A stretch of 35,121 nucleotides of DNA from Arthrobacter cryoconiti (GTDB lineage: Bacteria; Actinomycetota; Actinomycetes; Actinomycetales; Micrococcaceae): the NCBI RefSeq assembly GCF_020905375.1, contig NZ_JAJJBU010000038.1, forward strand, positions 1 through 35,121, given 5' to 3'. Shown piece after piece: positions 14,765 to 23,205 of the stretch. The notes beneath the pieces were generated by a model. The model was not told the DNA's origin. It worked only from the letters and a program-made list of their open reading frames with translations, and made no database searches. Numbering within the stretch: position 1 is the first letter of the stretch; the number at the start of each line of letters is the position of its first letter. A program made the position numbers and the translations under genes.

Positions 14765-16372
14765 GTGTCCCACACGGCCCAGTCCCCCGTCCACGCTACC
14801 GACATTCCCGGCCAAGCCGGCCGCCGTCGCACTTTCGCCGTCATCTCACACCCGGATGCCGGCAAGTCAACGCTGACGGAAGCTCTAGCGCTGCACGCGA
14901 AGGTTATTGGTACCGCTGGCGCCACCAACGGCAAATCAAACCGGAAGGACACAGTCTCCGACTGGCAGCAGATGGAAAAGGACCGTGGCATCTCCATCAG
15001 TTCCGCTGCCCTGCAATTCTCCTACCGGGATACCGTCATCAACTTGCTGGATACTCCTGGCCACGCTGACTTCTCCGAGGACACCTACCGGGTGCTGGCG
15101 GCTGTTGATTGCGCAGTGATGCTGGTAGACGCTGGTAAAGGCCTGGAAACCCAGACCATGAAGCTTTTTGAAGTCTGCCGCCAGCGCAATCTTCCCATCA
15201 TCACCGTCATCAACAAGTGGGACCGTCCAGGGCTAGATCCCTTGGAACTGATGGATGAAATCACCGAACGCACCGGACTGCGACCCATGCCGTTGACGTG
15301 GGCCATCGGCATCGCCGGTGATTTCCGCGGCGTCTGGGATATCCAGCGTAAAGAATTTGCCAAGTTTTCCCGCAACAGCGCTGGCGCCCACATTGCGCTG
15401 ACGGAGTACCTCACCCCCGAGGCAGCCGCCGTGTCTGAGGGTATTGCCTGGCAAGATTCCATTGACGAGGCCTCACTAGTGGTCGATCCTGACGCGCCAC
15501 TGGACCTCGAAGCGTTCTACGCTGGTAAAGCCACTCCACTCTTGTTTTCCTCCGCCGCTTTGAACTTTGGGGTCAAGCAAATCCTCGACGCCTTGGTGGA
15601 CTACGCGCCCCCGGCTGCGCCCCGTCACGATGTCACCGGCGGGACCCGTCCCGTGGATGCGCCATTCTCCGGCTTCGTTTTCAAGGTTCAGGCAGGCATG
15701 AATCAAGCACACCGTGACCACGTGGCGTTCATCCGTGTCTGCTCGGGCATGTTTGAGCGCGGCATGGTGGTCACCCAGGGCCGCACTGGGAAATCCTTTG
15801 CCACCAAATACGCCCAACAGGTGTTTGGCCGTGAGCGAGAGGTGATCGACACCGCGTTCCCTGGCGACGTCGTCGGCCTGGTCAATGCCTCTGCATTGCG
15901 CGTGGGAGATAGTTTGTTCGTGCAGGACGCCGTTGAGTACCCTGCCATCCCGCTCTTCGCACCCGAGCATTTCCAGGTGGCGCGCTCCAAGGACCCCAGC
16001 AAATACAAGCAGTTCCGTCGCGGGATCGAACAGCTCGAACACGAAGGCGTCATCCAGGTGCTGCGCTCGGATCTGCGCGGGGACCAGGCACCGGTGCTCG
16101 CCGCCGTTGGCCCCATGCAGTTCGAGGTGGTTGAAGACCGTATGCACCATGACTTCAACGCCCCCATGCGCTTGGAACGCTTGTCATACTCTCTCGCAAG
16201 ATTGACGACGGCGGACGCTGCAGCCACGTTGAACACTGTCCATGGCGCTGAAGTGCTGGAGCGCAGTGACGGAGAATTCCTCGCGCTGTTCAACGATATT
16301 TGGGCCATGCGGCGGGTAGAAAAGAACCACCCAGATTTGTCTTTGACGGAAATCGGCACGTCCATGAAGTAG
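14765..16372 (+). CDS. prfC: Peptide chain release factor 3
   Basis: A 535-aa translational GTPase that recycles RF1/RF2 from the ribosome after termination. G motifs are SHPDAGKST (residues 28-36), DTPGHADF and NKWD, with the RF3-specific KDTVSDWQQMEKDRGISISS switch region. Domains II and III follow, with RVCSGMFERGMVVTQGR and VGPMQFEVVEDRM. Length is normal. The GTG at 14765 is chosen since it starts the normal N-terminus; the upstream AAGAAAG is only a modest ribosome site. It converges with the nuclease gene with a 20-bp gap and no obvious terminator. Confidence 0.96.
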   Translation: MSHTAQSPVHATDIPGQAGRRRTFAVISHPDAGKSTLTEALALHAKVIGTAGATNGKSNRKDTVSDWQQMEKDRGISISSAALQFSYRDTVINLLDTPGHADFSEDTYRVLAAVDCAVMLVDAGKGLETQTMKLFEVCRQRNLPIITVINKWDRPGLDPLELMDEITERTGLRPMPLTWAIGIAGDFRGVWDIQRKEFAKFSRNSAGAHIALTEYLTPEAAAVSEGIAWQDSIDEASLVVDPDAPLDLEAFYAGKATPLLFSSAALNFGVKQILDALVDYAPPAAPRHDVTGGTRPVDAPFSGFVFKVQAGMNQAHRDHVAFIRVCSGMFERGMVVTQGRTGKSFATKYAQQVFGREREVIDTAFPGDVVGLVNASALRVGDSLFVQDAVEYPAIPLFAPEHFQVARSKDPSKYKQFRRGIEQLEHEGVIQVLRSDLRGDQAPVLAAVGPMQFEVVEDRMHHDFNAPMRLERLSYSLARLTTADAAATLNTVHGAEVLERSDGEFLALFNDIWAMRRVEKNHPDLSLTEIGTSMK

Positions 16373-16392
16373 CAACCACCCTGGCAGGTCCC

Positions 16393-17262
16393 TTATGGCG
16401 CATAGCCAGAGGCGAGAATCTTCTCTTCCGGGCATGCACTGAGAATTCTTTCCATGGCGTCGTGTTCATCCTTGGTGACCCACAGCTGGTACGCCACCTT
16501 GACCGAAATCTGCCGGGCCACATATCGACAGCGAAAGCTCTTGTTGGGCGGCAGCCACGTGGCGGCGTCTGCGTCCGACTTCTCCTGGTTGGCTGGACCG
16601 TCCACAGCCAGTAGATTCAGCGGGTCATTGGCGAGACTTTGACGCTGGATCTCCGTGAGTTTTTGCGCTCCTGTGACCCACGCGTTGCCCAAAGCCACCA
16701 CGTGATCTATCTGCAACGCCGCACTTGACTGCCCGCCACGCGTGAACGTGAGATCGTGGCCTGTATAGGGCTCGTGCATGGTTCCGCCCTGAATCAGGCA
16801 CAACGACCCGATGACATAGCGCAGTTCCTTGAGGTCGCGGCGCAAGATGTCATTGCGGGTGTCGCAGCCGTTCGTATCGACATCCAGCCATGCTTCGCCA
16901 AAGACGCTTCGCTCGTACCCGGTAGCCGGAGCCCGGCCTTTCACGGGCAGGGTAGCCAGGGCAGCCAATGCGGTGGCAGTGCCCACGCGAAACACAGGCT
17001 GGCCGAGCCCGGGGACCGGCGTAGTCACCGTTGGAGGCGGCCCGGCATCTGGCTCGAAAGGCCATCTGCCGCTGGCGTGCAACCAGCCAGCTACAGCGAT
17101 GAGCAGGAGCACAAACAACGCGGCCGCGGCCATCAACAGCTTACGCATCGGATTTGCCGTGGAAGATGGGCCCGCTGTGTTCTTCTGGGCAGCCCGGTCC
17201 CTGTGGAAGTTGGCGGTACGCCCTTTTACGGAGCCTGTTTCGTTCACGGCGTGCCCGCCCAT
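16393..17262 (-). CDS. Membrane-anchored or secreted HNH nuclease (DUF1524)
   Basis: A 289-aa protein with a charged N-terminus, one hydrophobic segment near residues 40-60 (LLMAAAALFVLLLIAVAGWL) and an extracytoplasmic C-terminal HNH domain. Nuclease marks are QIDHVVALGNAWVTGA (DHVV histidine), DPLNLLAVDGPANQEKSD and the terminal CRYVARQISVKVAYQLWV helix. This DUF1524/GmrSD-type domain is common as a secreted nuclease in actinobacteria, probably for nucleic-acid scavenging or competition. The ATG at 17262 is chosen because GGAGGG lies 8 nt upstream; a TTG at 17268 is too close to it. No immunity partner is visible. Confidence 0.86.
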   Translation of the reverse strand: MGGHAVNETGSVKGRTANFHRDRAAQKNTAGPSSTANPMRKLLMAAAALFVLLLIAVAGWLHASGRWPFEPDAGPPPTVTTPVPGLGQPVFRVGTATALAALATLPVKGRAPATGYERSVFGEAWLDVDTNGCDTRNDILRRDLKELRYVIGSLCLIQGGTMHEPYTGHDLTFTRGGQSSAALQIDHVVALGNAWVTGAQKLTEIQRQSLANDPLNLLAVDGPANQEKSDADAATWLPPNKSFRCRYVARQISVKVAYQLWVTKDEHDAMERILSACPEEKILASGYAP

Positions 17263-17415
17263 GGCCAACTCCCTCCGCTTAGCGTGGCCGGATCATGCTC
17301 AGAGTCTAGGCTCGCCGCCAGAATCATGCAGGAAGTTTTCCACACCCCCAAGATCCGTGGACTATTTATCTGGGCGTTTGCAGCTCCGACAAAGCGCTTC
17401 TCATGCTCACCATGT

Positions 17416-17664
17416 TCACCATGTTTCGTCTGCCTGGTCCGCCTCGTAGGCGAGGGCCAGTGCCATTTTTGGGCACAGCTTCACCGCGTCTGCTGCGGCT
17501 TCGGAGTGTTGAAAATCGATCACCACGTTGCTGGGGTCCCCACCAGCGGCTTGCATCGCTAACGGATATCCCCAGTCGTCGCGGCCCAGCAGCGTTGGCA
17601 GGAGCTCAGTGCACAGCCCCCGGCCGTCGCACCGTGTCCAGTCGATGTGCAGTACCTCTCTCAT
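17416..17664 (-). CDS. Ferredoxin, 3Fe-4S type
   Basis: An 82-aa single-cluster ferredoxin. Cysteines are Cys12, Cys18 and Cys64 followed by Pro; position 15, where a 4Fe-4S ferredoxin would have Cys, is Arg, so a 3Fe-4S cluster is expected. It is last in the redox operon. Its ATG overlaps the TGA of the NuoF-like gene by 4 bp (ATGA), indicating translational coupling. Probable role: a one-electron carrier exchanging electrons with the NuoF-like protein. Confidence 0.88.
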   Translation of the reverse strand: MREVLHIDWTRCDGRGLCTELLPTLLGRDDWGYPLAMQAAGGDPSNVVIDFQHSEAAADAVKLCPKMALALAYEADQADETW

Positions 17665-18917
17665 GAACGTCGTCCTTTTGTTTTCAGGCAGGTCCCCGAC
17701 AAGTGCGCGTCCACATCTTCAGAAAATTGGTCCAGGGCGCTTCTTACAAGTTCAGCCGTCCCATCCGGGTGGTGACAAGCACCGCGGCCAGTAACCACGT
17801 CACTTAGCCGGACCAGTTCCAGCAGTAGTCGTGGATCACGGTCGCCATAGGCAATGGCATTCATGACTCTGGCCATCGCCGGAAGACCGAACATGCAGGG
17901 GCCGCACTGTTTTGCCGACTGCGTGGCCAAGTAGCTCACGATCTGCGCAGTGGCCTCGAGTCCGCACTGTGAGTGAAGAAGAACATGCACCACTCCGGCA
18001 CCGGGCCTGACAGTATGACTTTCAGTCCCTGTGGGAGCCAGTCTGTAGTCCAGCCGACGCACCCACCGCCCGTGATAGCCTCCCACTAGGAGGGCTCCGA
18101 CGGTGGAAACGTCGATTCCGGATTGAGTCAGCACGTCTTCAAGACTCACATCCCCTGCGACTTCTAGTATCTGTCCACTAATTGGGCCAGAAATGGAGAG
18201 AAGTCGTGTGCCGGGATCCCGTTCCGTGCCTACGCAACGGAACCAGGCGGCGCCGAAGCGGGCGATCAAGGCCATGTGAGCCAGCGTTTCCACATTAAAC
18301 ACAAGCGTCGGGCGGCCTTTAAACCCCGAATCGCTAAGCCTTCTTCGGCGCTCTAGTGGCAGCGCCTTACCGTTGGCAATGCTGTTCACAACGGCGCTGG
18401 CCTCACCGGATATGAAGGTCTCACTGGCTGCGACTATTTTGATGTTGCGAGCGTCCGTCCTTTCGGCCAGGGCGCGTTTTACGGCCGGAATGCTCGGTGC
18501 GCTCACGTACATGAACATCTGCCCTCCGGCGACTGCGCGCGCTGCGCAAAGCAGCCCGTCGATCACCACATGCGGGGCATGGGCAAGGAGCGTTTTGTCC
18601 TTGAAACTCAGAGGCTCGCCCTCAGCGCCATTCGCGATCACCACCGGTTTAGTCGCCATGATTGCTCTGGAACGGGCGGCGGCCCCAGCAGCAGCGATCT
18701 TCCGCCACGAGGCAAATGCTGCTCCGCCACGCCCAGTTAAACCTGCGGATTCCAGCACGTCGATGAAGTCCCCTTCGATGCCGGAGGCGGGCAACGGACC
18801 AAACGCCTGAACATGTGCGCTTATATCGGCGTTGTTGCCAGCAGCAAATAGACGGTACGTCCCGCGAAGTCCCCGGTGATCCCCAAGGCCTGGCATTTGT
18901 GCAGCCAGGCTCGTCAT
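17661..18917 (-). CDS. NuoF-like NADH/FMN/iron-sulfur oxidoreductase
   Basis: A 418-aa protein homologous to complex I subunit NuoF outside any nuo operon. The FMN/NADH fold shows LTGRGGAAFASWRK, NGAEGEPLSFKDK, FISGEASAVVNSI and PTLVFNVETLAHMALI, aligning with the canonical GRGGAGFP, FKDR, GEETALLNS and NNVETL motifs. The iron-sulfur region reads SAKQCGPCMFGLPAM and GACHHPDG: the first of the four canonical cysteines is Ala, leaving three. I believe this is usual in actinobacterial stand-alone homologs. ATG 18917 overlaps the preceding TGA by 4 bp. Likely role: oxidise NAD(P)H and feed the ferredoxin and the membrane partner. Confidence 0.88.
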   Translation of the reverse strand: MTSLAAQMPGLGDHRGLRGTYRLFAAGNNADISAHVQAFGPLPASGIEGDFIDVLESAGLTGRGGAAFASWRKIAAAGAAARSRAIMATKPVVIANGAEGEPLSFKDKTLLAHAPHVVIDGLLCAARAVAGGQMFMYVSAPSIPAVKRALAERTDARNIKIVAASETFISGEASAVVNSIANGKALPLERRRRLSDSGFKGRPTLVFNVETLAHMALIARFGAAWFRCVGTERDPGTRLLSISGPISGQILEVAGDVSLEDVLTQSGIDVSTVGALLVGGYHGRWVRRLDYRLAPTGTESHTVRPGAGVVHVLLHSQCGLEATAQIVSYLATQSAKQCGPCMFGLPAMARVMNAIAYGDRDPRLLLELVRLSDVVTGRGACHHPDGTAELVRSALDQFSEDVDAHLSGTCLKTKGRRS

Positions 18918-19471
18918 TGCAATTCCTCCTGGCGGGTTTTTGCTGTTTCAAGGAAGTTCGTTGAAAAACGCCACACCAGGGCGGCACCTACGCTGATTAG
19001 TGAGCAAATGGCCAGCATGAGGAAGAACTTGCTGGTCCCATCTGTGCCGTTACCGAGGGCGTGGGCCAACGCGATAGGCCACATGGCATACGTAAACCAG
19101 TGCACTGCGCGAAACGCCCGCACGCCAATGCGGCGCCGTAAGAGGCTGGTCACCACTACCGCAACCACCAGATCGAAAGCCACCGTGCCGAGTCCTTGCC
19201 AAAACGGCCGGTAGGACCCTAAGAAGGGCACGACGACGTCGGCCACAGTGAGCTTCGCGAAGGAGTCCAGTACCAGGGTCCCCACGTGGAGGGCCAGAAA
19301 AATTGTGGCCAACAATGCAAAGTTGCGATGGATCAGGGTCAACGAATACCGTGGGATGCTGAGCAGCGGCCTGCCCGAGCGTGTGAGTATCCCCAACACG
19401 ACGGTGCCGGTAAAGAGGATCAGCGAGACGATTCCGCTCACGCGTCCCAAGGCCCACAGGGTGTTATCCAC
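18914..19471 (-). CDS. Ferric-reductase-like heme membrane protein
   Basis: A 185-aa membrane protein with about five or six helices and no cytoplasmic FAD/NADPH domain. Two His pairs in facing helices, His48/His62 and His124/His137, fit two stacked hemes as in ferric reductase, NOX and MsrQ-type domains. The GTG start at 19471 overlaps the ApbE stop by 8 bp. The missing reductase domain is plausibly supplied in trans by the NuoF-like protein encoded next. Expected role: move electrons across the membrane to an extracytoplasmic acceptor. Confidence 0.85.
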   Translation of the reverse strand: MDNTLWALGRVSGIVSLILFTGTVVLGILTRSGRPLLSIPRYSLTLIHRNFALLATIFLALHVGTLVLDSFAKLTVADVVVPFLGSYRPFWQGLGTVAFDLVVAVVVTSLLRRRIGVRAFRAVHWFTYAMWPIALAHALGNGTDGTSKFFLMLAICSLISVGAALVWRFSTNFLETAKTRQEELQ

Positions 19472-20486
19472 AGGACCGGGCTCCAGAGCATGCTAAACCA
19501 CTGCCCTGTTCGTCTTGGGGCCAGTCCCCAGTCGTAACAACTCTTCCTTGCTGATCGATCAGACGTGCCGCAACTCCATCGTGTTGGAACCACTCCACCG
19601 CTGCGAAGCCGCGAACTATGCCAGCGGTGCTGTAGACATTCGCCCGCAAGCAGGAGGGGGCCGCCACCGTGACGGAACGCCAGATGGATTCTGCGGGCAA
19701 CCCAAAGCGGGGATCAAGAATGTGATGGACTGACGTTCCCGCGCGCTGCCACCTACGCTTCTGGGTGCTCGAGGTCGCCACGGCAAAGCCGGCCCCCAGC
19801 GTGACCTGCTGCCACGGATCCGCTGCAAGGTCCTGAACGAGGACTTGCCAGCCACCCTCAGGTGCAGGTCCGGACGTCGCGATGTCACCCCCTAAAGACA
19901 CCAATGCTCCGCAGCCCAAGGCGGCAAACACCCGCGCGGCGGCCTGATCGGCTGCTACGGCTTTGGCCGTGGCCCCTAAATCGAGGAGAAGATCCTCTGG
20001 CACCGTCAGGATCCCCTCTTCAAAGCGAACCCGCGACCACCCGGGGATGCGCGAAAAGGCAGCGACCGGCACAGTAGTCCGCGACGAAATGGCGGCGACA
20101 GCTGCGTCATCGCTCCGCTCAGTGAGGGCGGGCGAGTAGATAGTGACTTCGGAGATGTCGCGATCGTAACCAAGGGCTCTGAGTTCATTACCCAAAGTCG
20201 GGTCCACATCTCCGTCACTCCATTGAGCGGCGTTCAGTGCGCTAACGATCAGCACGCTCAGTTGCGGGCTGATGCGCGCCCCCTGTGAAAGTTGCGGCCT
20301 GATTCTCGCCAGTTCCGAATCTGCACGGAATCCGCTGCACGCTTCATCTATCTCTTCAATAACTACGCGGACAAGTTTCTCAGAGGCACGCACTAATGCC
20401 GGATCGGTAACCGTGAGGGATACTTTTATACCCCATGCAGTCCACGAGGACTGACCGCTCATCTTAGGAACCTGAGGAGTGAGCAT
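19464..20486 (-). CDS. apbE: FAD:protein FMN transferase (ApbE family)
   Basis: A 340-aa enzyme that attaches FMN from FAD covalently to a Thr or Ser of extracytoplasmic proteins. Family motifs are DLGATAKAVAADQAA (usual DLGGIAKG), VSLGGDIATSG (usual LGGN), HHILDPRFGLPA (usual HIIDPRTG) and ANVYSTAGIVRG. No clear signal peptide or lipobox is seen at the chosen start. ATG 20486 is preceded by GGAGGGG with a 6-nt gap; the frame is open upstream but overlaps the previous gene. It overlaps that gene by about 23 bp. No PF04205-type FMN-binding target is found in the window. Confidence 0.88.
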   Translation of the reverse strand: MLTPQVPKMSGQSSWTAWGIKVSLTVTDPALVRASEKLVRVVIEEIDEACSGFRADSELARIRPQLSQGARISPQLSVLIVSALNAAQWSDGDVDPTLGNELRALGYDRDISEVTIYSPALTERSDDAAVAAISSRTTVPVAAFSRIPGWSRVRFEEGILTVPEDLLLDLGATAKAVAADQAAARVFAALGCGALVSLGGDIATSGPAPEGGWQVLVQDLAADPWQQVTLGAGFAVATSSTQKRRWQRAGTSVHHILDPRFGLPAESIWRSVTVAAPSCLRANVYSTAGIVRGFAAVEWFQHDGVAARLIDQQGRVVTTGDWPQDEQGSGLACSGARSCG

Positions 20487-20739
20487 TGATTGCCCCTCCA
20501 TTGCCAGGCTGTACCGCGCTGCCATCGGGAGAATAACCATTGTCTTGGGGTTGAGTTGGCACGGAAGCTTGACTCGGCGAAGTACCTGGATCAGGGCTCG
20601 TGTTAGAAGTTGTAGTTGCATGGACAGGAATGGTCGGCTGAACCGCCAACACCGCTACGCCTGCTGCAGTCATGCTGCTGGCAGCAACTACCGTGGTGAT
20701 GCGAGTCGCCCACTGCTTGCCACTGATTTGTGCGCCCAT
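20464..20739 (-). CDS. Small secreted or membrane-tethered peptide of the redox operon
   Basis: A 91-aa protein, not assigned to a family. A cationic N-terminus (SGKQWATR) is followed by a hydrophobic segment to about residue 40, ending VHA, which fits a signal peptide cut or a single anchor. The rest is low-complexity Ser/Thr/Pro/Asp/Gly rich, ending NAHSSGS. ATG 20739 has GGAG 9 nt upstream. It is first in the operon and overlaps apbE. Inference: an extracytoplasmic partner, possibly a flavinylation target, because a Ser/Thr-rich secreted chain precedes the flavin transferase. No known acceptor domain is visible. Confidence 0.68.
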   Translation of the reverse strand: MGAQISGKQWATRITTVVAASSMTAAGVAVLAVQPTIPVHATTTSNTSPDPGTSPSQASVPTQPQDNGYSPDGSAVQPGNGGAINAHSSGS

Positions 20740-20872
20740 GGGTCCACTCCTGTCTTCGCAATGACAAACTCTCTACGTACGCATTCTTCACGGGGTTTCT
20801 TTGCGTATTCTTGGACAGTCCTGAGTGAAAGATTAGAGTTCTGCGGGCAAAGACGATAAGCCCTTCTTGGAT

Positions 20873-21547
20873 TCAGGGACTGGACTCTTGTTCAAAGGCT
20901 ACTTTGTACGGCTTGGCAATGTTGGCTCCAGAGACATGTTCCTTGCGCGCATTGTGCTTCTTTCTCAAGCGCCAAATCACAAGCGCCACCAGGACCAATC
21001 CGAGGAGAGCAAAAGTGACTGTATGCCCAATGCTTTTTGCTATGCCGAGATAGGCGTTGCCAGCAAAGTAGCCGATTAGAACGGCTGCGCTACCCCAGAT
21101 CATGCCCCCTGCAGCATTAAAGAGTAGAAAGCGCCTATATGGCATATGAGACAAACCCGCCAACGCTGGCATGACGGCTCTAAAAAAGGCAGTGAACCGT
21201 CCTAGAAAGACTGCGGCGCCACCGCGTCTCGCCAAGAAATCACGTGCGTGATCGAGTTTTTTCCGTCGTTTTCGTAACAGCCGAAGATTGAGCAGCCGGG
21301 GGCCAAAACGCCTTCCGACTTCGTAGCCGACGGTGTCGCCCAAGATGGCGGCCAGAACAACCAAAAGGGTGATCAACCAAAGCTCCAAGTGGTGCTGGCT
21401 GGCTAGGACGCCGCCAAGGATCGCTGCCGTTTCCCCGGGAAGGACAAACCCAACGAACAATGCATCCTCAGCGAAGACGAGTGCAGTAATGAGCAGGTAG
21501 GCCGCTACGGGAGTAACCTGCAAAACTGCTGCGATAATCGTGCTCAT
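20873..21547 (-). CDS. DedA-family membrane protein
   Basis: A 224-aa integral membrane protein of the DedA/SNARE-associated family, whose members include undecaprenyl-phosphate or phospholipid flippases. Marks are EDALFVGFVLPGETAAILGG, GDTVGYEVGRRFG, the central FLGRFTAFFRAVMPALAGLS (family F-R-x-x-P-A-G core) and FNAAGGMIWGSAAVLIGY. The C-terminal tail is basic. ATG 21547 is chosen over GTG 21550. It stands alone between the lipoprotein gene and the redox operon on the same strand, separated by 124 and 133 bp, so it may have its own promoter. It fits the lipid and envelope theme of the genes to its right. Confidence 0.9.
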   Translation of the reverse strand: MSTIIAAVLQVTPVAAYLLITALVFAEDALFVGFVLPGETAAILGGVLASQHHLELWLITLLVVLAAILGDTVGYEVGRRFGPRLLNLRLLRKRRKKLDHARDFLARRGGAAVFLGRFTAFFRAVMPALAGLSHMPYRRFLLFNAAGGMIWGSAAVLIGYFAGNAYLGIAKSIGHTVTFALLGLVLVALVIWRLRKKHNARKEHVSGANIAKPYKVAFEQESSP

Positions 21548-21671
21548 CACTGTCCACTCTTCGTCTGCGGCCTTTTTGGAATTTTACCCGGCTTCCCTTG
21601 GAAGGTCTGGGGAAACATTATGCGTGCGTAAGTTGTGACAGTTGGGTCATCCTCAAACTCCACGGGCTGGC

Positions 21672-22232
21672 TTAGTCCAGTTTTTCTCCCGTTCCAGGAG
21701 ATTTTGTGGCTGTTCCCGTTGCCGTGGCATAGCCAGTGGCGTCTGCAATAACTCTGATGCTGACTTGGTTGGTTGAACTCCGATAGAGACTGTATTTATT
21801 TTCGGGATAGTGATTGGGCGCGGACACGTTGTCGAAGTAGATGGTCTGCTTTTGTCCTGGAGCGAGCGTGAGACCGTCGAGCTTTTGGTAATAGGACTCA
21901 GTTTTACCGGTAGTGACGTCCTTCATCGTGTAGTACACATCTAAACCCGTCATGGCCGCTGCGGTAGTGTTCGCGAGGGTGAACTGTAACCTGTCCGGAA
22001 CGGGTGCCTTGGATTGGGGATCTACGTTATTTTCTGCAAGTGCATCTGAAATGGTGAGTCCTGGCTTCGTGCCCGACGTCGCCATGGGGTTGCTTGCGAT
22101 GGGAAGGACAGTGGCCGCTGACGTTGATGCGCTGGGCGGATTCTGCGGCGAGGTGGATCCGCAAGAGGCCAAAGAACCTAGAGCGATCAATGCAGCAGTC
22201 AAAATGGCGGCGGGTTGGATTAGCTTCTTCAT
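21672..22232 (-). CDS. Lipoprotein of the ABC export operon
   Basis: A 186-aa secreted lipoprotein: a signal peptide with KKLIQPAAILTAALIALG and a lipobox LASC (lipidated Cys near residue 24), then a Ser/Thr/Ala-rich linker and a beta-rich domain (residues 70-170) with LTISDALAENNVDPQSKAP, DVYYTMKDVTTGKTESYYQ and KQTIYFDN, resembling a small beta-sandwich. I do not recognise the family. ATG 22232 begins 1 nt after the permease stop, so it is probably co-translated. The open frame starts further upstream at 22301, but that part lies within the permease gene. It may be a sensor, chaperone or receptor for the exporter. Confidence 0.8.
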   Translation of the reverse strand: MKKLIQPAAILTAALIALGSLASCGSTSPQNPPSASTSAATVLPIASNPMATSGTKPGLTISDALAENNVDPQSKAPVPDRLQFTLANTTAAAMTGLDVYYTMKDVTTGKTESYYQKLDGLTLAPGQKQTIYFDNVSAPNHYPENKYSLYRSSTNQVSIRVIADATGYATATGTATKSPGTGEKLD

Positions 22233-22233
22233 T

Positions 22234-23205
22234 TCAGGAGACCTTTCGTAGAATGATTTTCTTCGTACCGGATAGCATCGCGGTGCTGACAGAGGCGGCA
22301 AGCGCCGCTAAGAGCCAGAGAGTGTTGTTAAACGTGCCAGCCCAGATGAAGGAAAGTGGCTGTTGGTTGTATTCGTTTTTGATGCCAAGGTAGGCGAAAG
22401 TGGCACGTTCATATTGTTTAGTCACGGAAGTTTGTTCGATCAGGTCACGAGTCGTCTCATAACCTGTGAAGTGCGCCATGACCGCTTGTTCATGAGATTT
22501 GTCTACCTGCAAACTTGCAAAGAGTCCCCCGGGAATCTGATTGTCAGGATCCATGGTGTCTCCAATTTGAGGGATGATCAGGACCACAACGAGCCAAAGC
22601 ACAAGTGCAAGAACTAATCCGGTCCCTGTGCGCCGAATCAACGAGGCCAAGCTCATAGCCAGTAATGACCACATGATGAGGTAGACGGCGGTGTGAGCTG
22701 CGGCGAAAAATAGATGGACGTAGTCCCCACCGTGGAGAGGGGCGTTTCCGATGACAAGCAACGAAGCGGTGATGACCAGGAAGAGTGCTGCAACAGTGCT
22801 GACCCATAGCAAGACGACGGCCAGAATCTTCCCTCCGATGAATGCATACCGTCCCAGTGGCCGGCTGAAAAGAAGCGCAAGTGTCCCCCGGCCCTTTTCT
22901 TTGGTGATCATCGAATAGCCCAGGACTACCGCAAACAGACTGCCAATGATTTCTAGATACTCAATGCCGCCTCGGAGCATTTGCAAGGGAAACAGCGACG
23001 GTTCAGGAGCTGTGGCTGAGCTGCCAGCAGCTTTCAGGGCATCAACATAATGTTGGTAGTCAGCAATCTTGAGCCGAAAATCAGCCGACGCCACGATCAC
23101 AGACAAAACGACGGCTACCGCAAGGAAGGCAAAGAGCACCACCATGAAACGGTTGCGCCTCAAGTCCGTGATTTCTTTCCTAGCCAGCGTCAGGATCTCA
23201 GTCAT
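22234..23205 (-). CDS. ABC transporter permease (ABC-2 type), second subunit
   Basis: A 323-aa permease with six hydrophobic segments and a long extracytoplasmic loop after the first helix, as in ABC-2/NosY-type exporters. RKEITDLRRNRFMVVL at the N-terminus and KEKGRGTLALLFSRPLGRYAF (coupling region) are family-like. The ATG at 23205 has GAGGAG 8 nt upstream and overlaps the first permease stop by 8 bp. It forms the export complex with the two upstream genes. Cargo unknown. Confidence 0.87.
   Translation of the reverse strand: MTEILTLARKEITDLRRNRFMVVLFAFLAVAVVLSVIVASADFRLKIADYQHYVDALKAAGSSATAPEPSLFPLQMLRGGIEYLEIIGSLFAVVLGYSMITKEKGRGTLALLFSRPLGRYAFIGGKILAVVLLWVSTVAALFLVITASLLVIGNAPLHGGDYVHLFFAAAHTAVYLIMWSLLAMSLASLIRRTGTGLVLALVLWLVVVLIIPQIGDTMDPDNQIPGGLFASLQVDKSHEQAVMAHFTGYETTRDLIEQTSVTKQYERATFAYLGIKNEYNQQPLSFIWAGTFNNTLWLLAALAASVSTAMLSGTKKIILRKVS

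Noticed and set aside
15476-16365. Minus-strand open frames of over 200 codons opposite release factor 3
   Set aside because: Fully inside a conserved GTPase gene; no ribosome sites or protein motifs.
16393-17262. HNH nuclease as part of a restriction or toxin-immunity system
   Set aside because: It has an N-terminal membrane anchor and no methylase, GmrS-like partner or immunity gene beside it.
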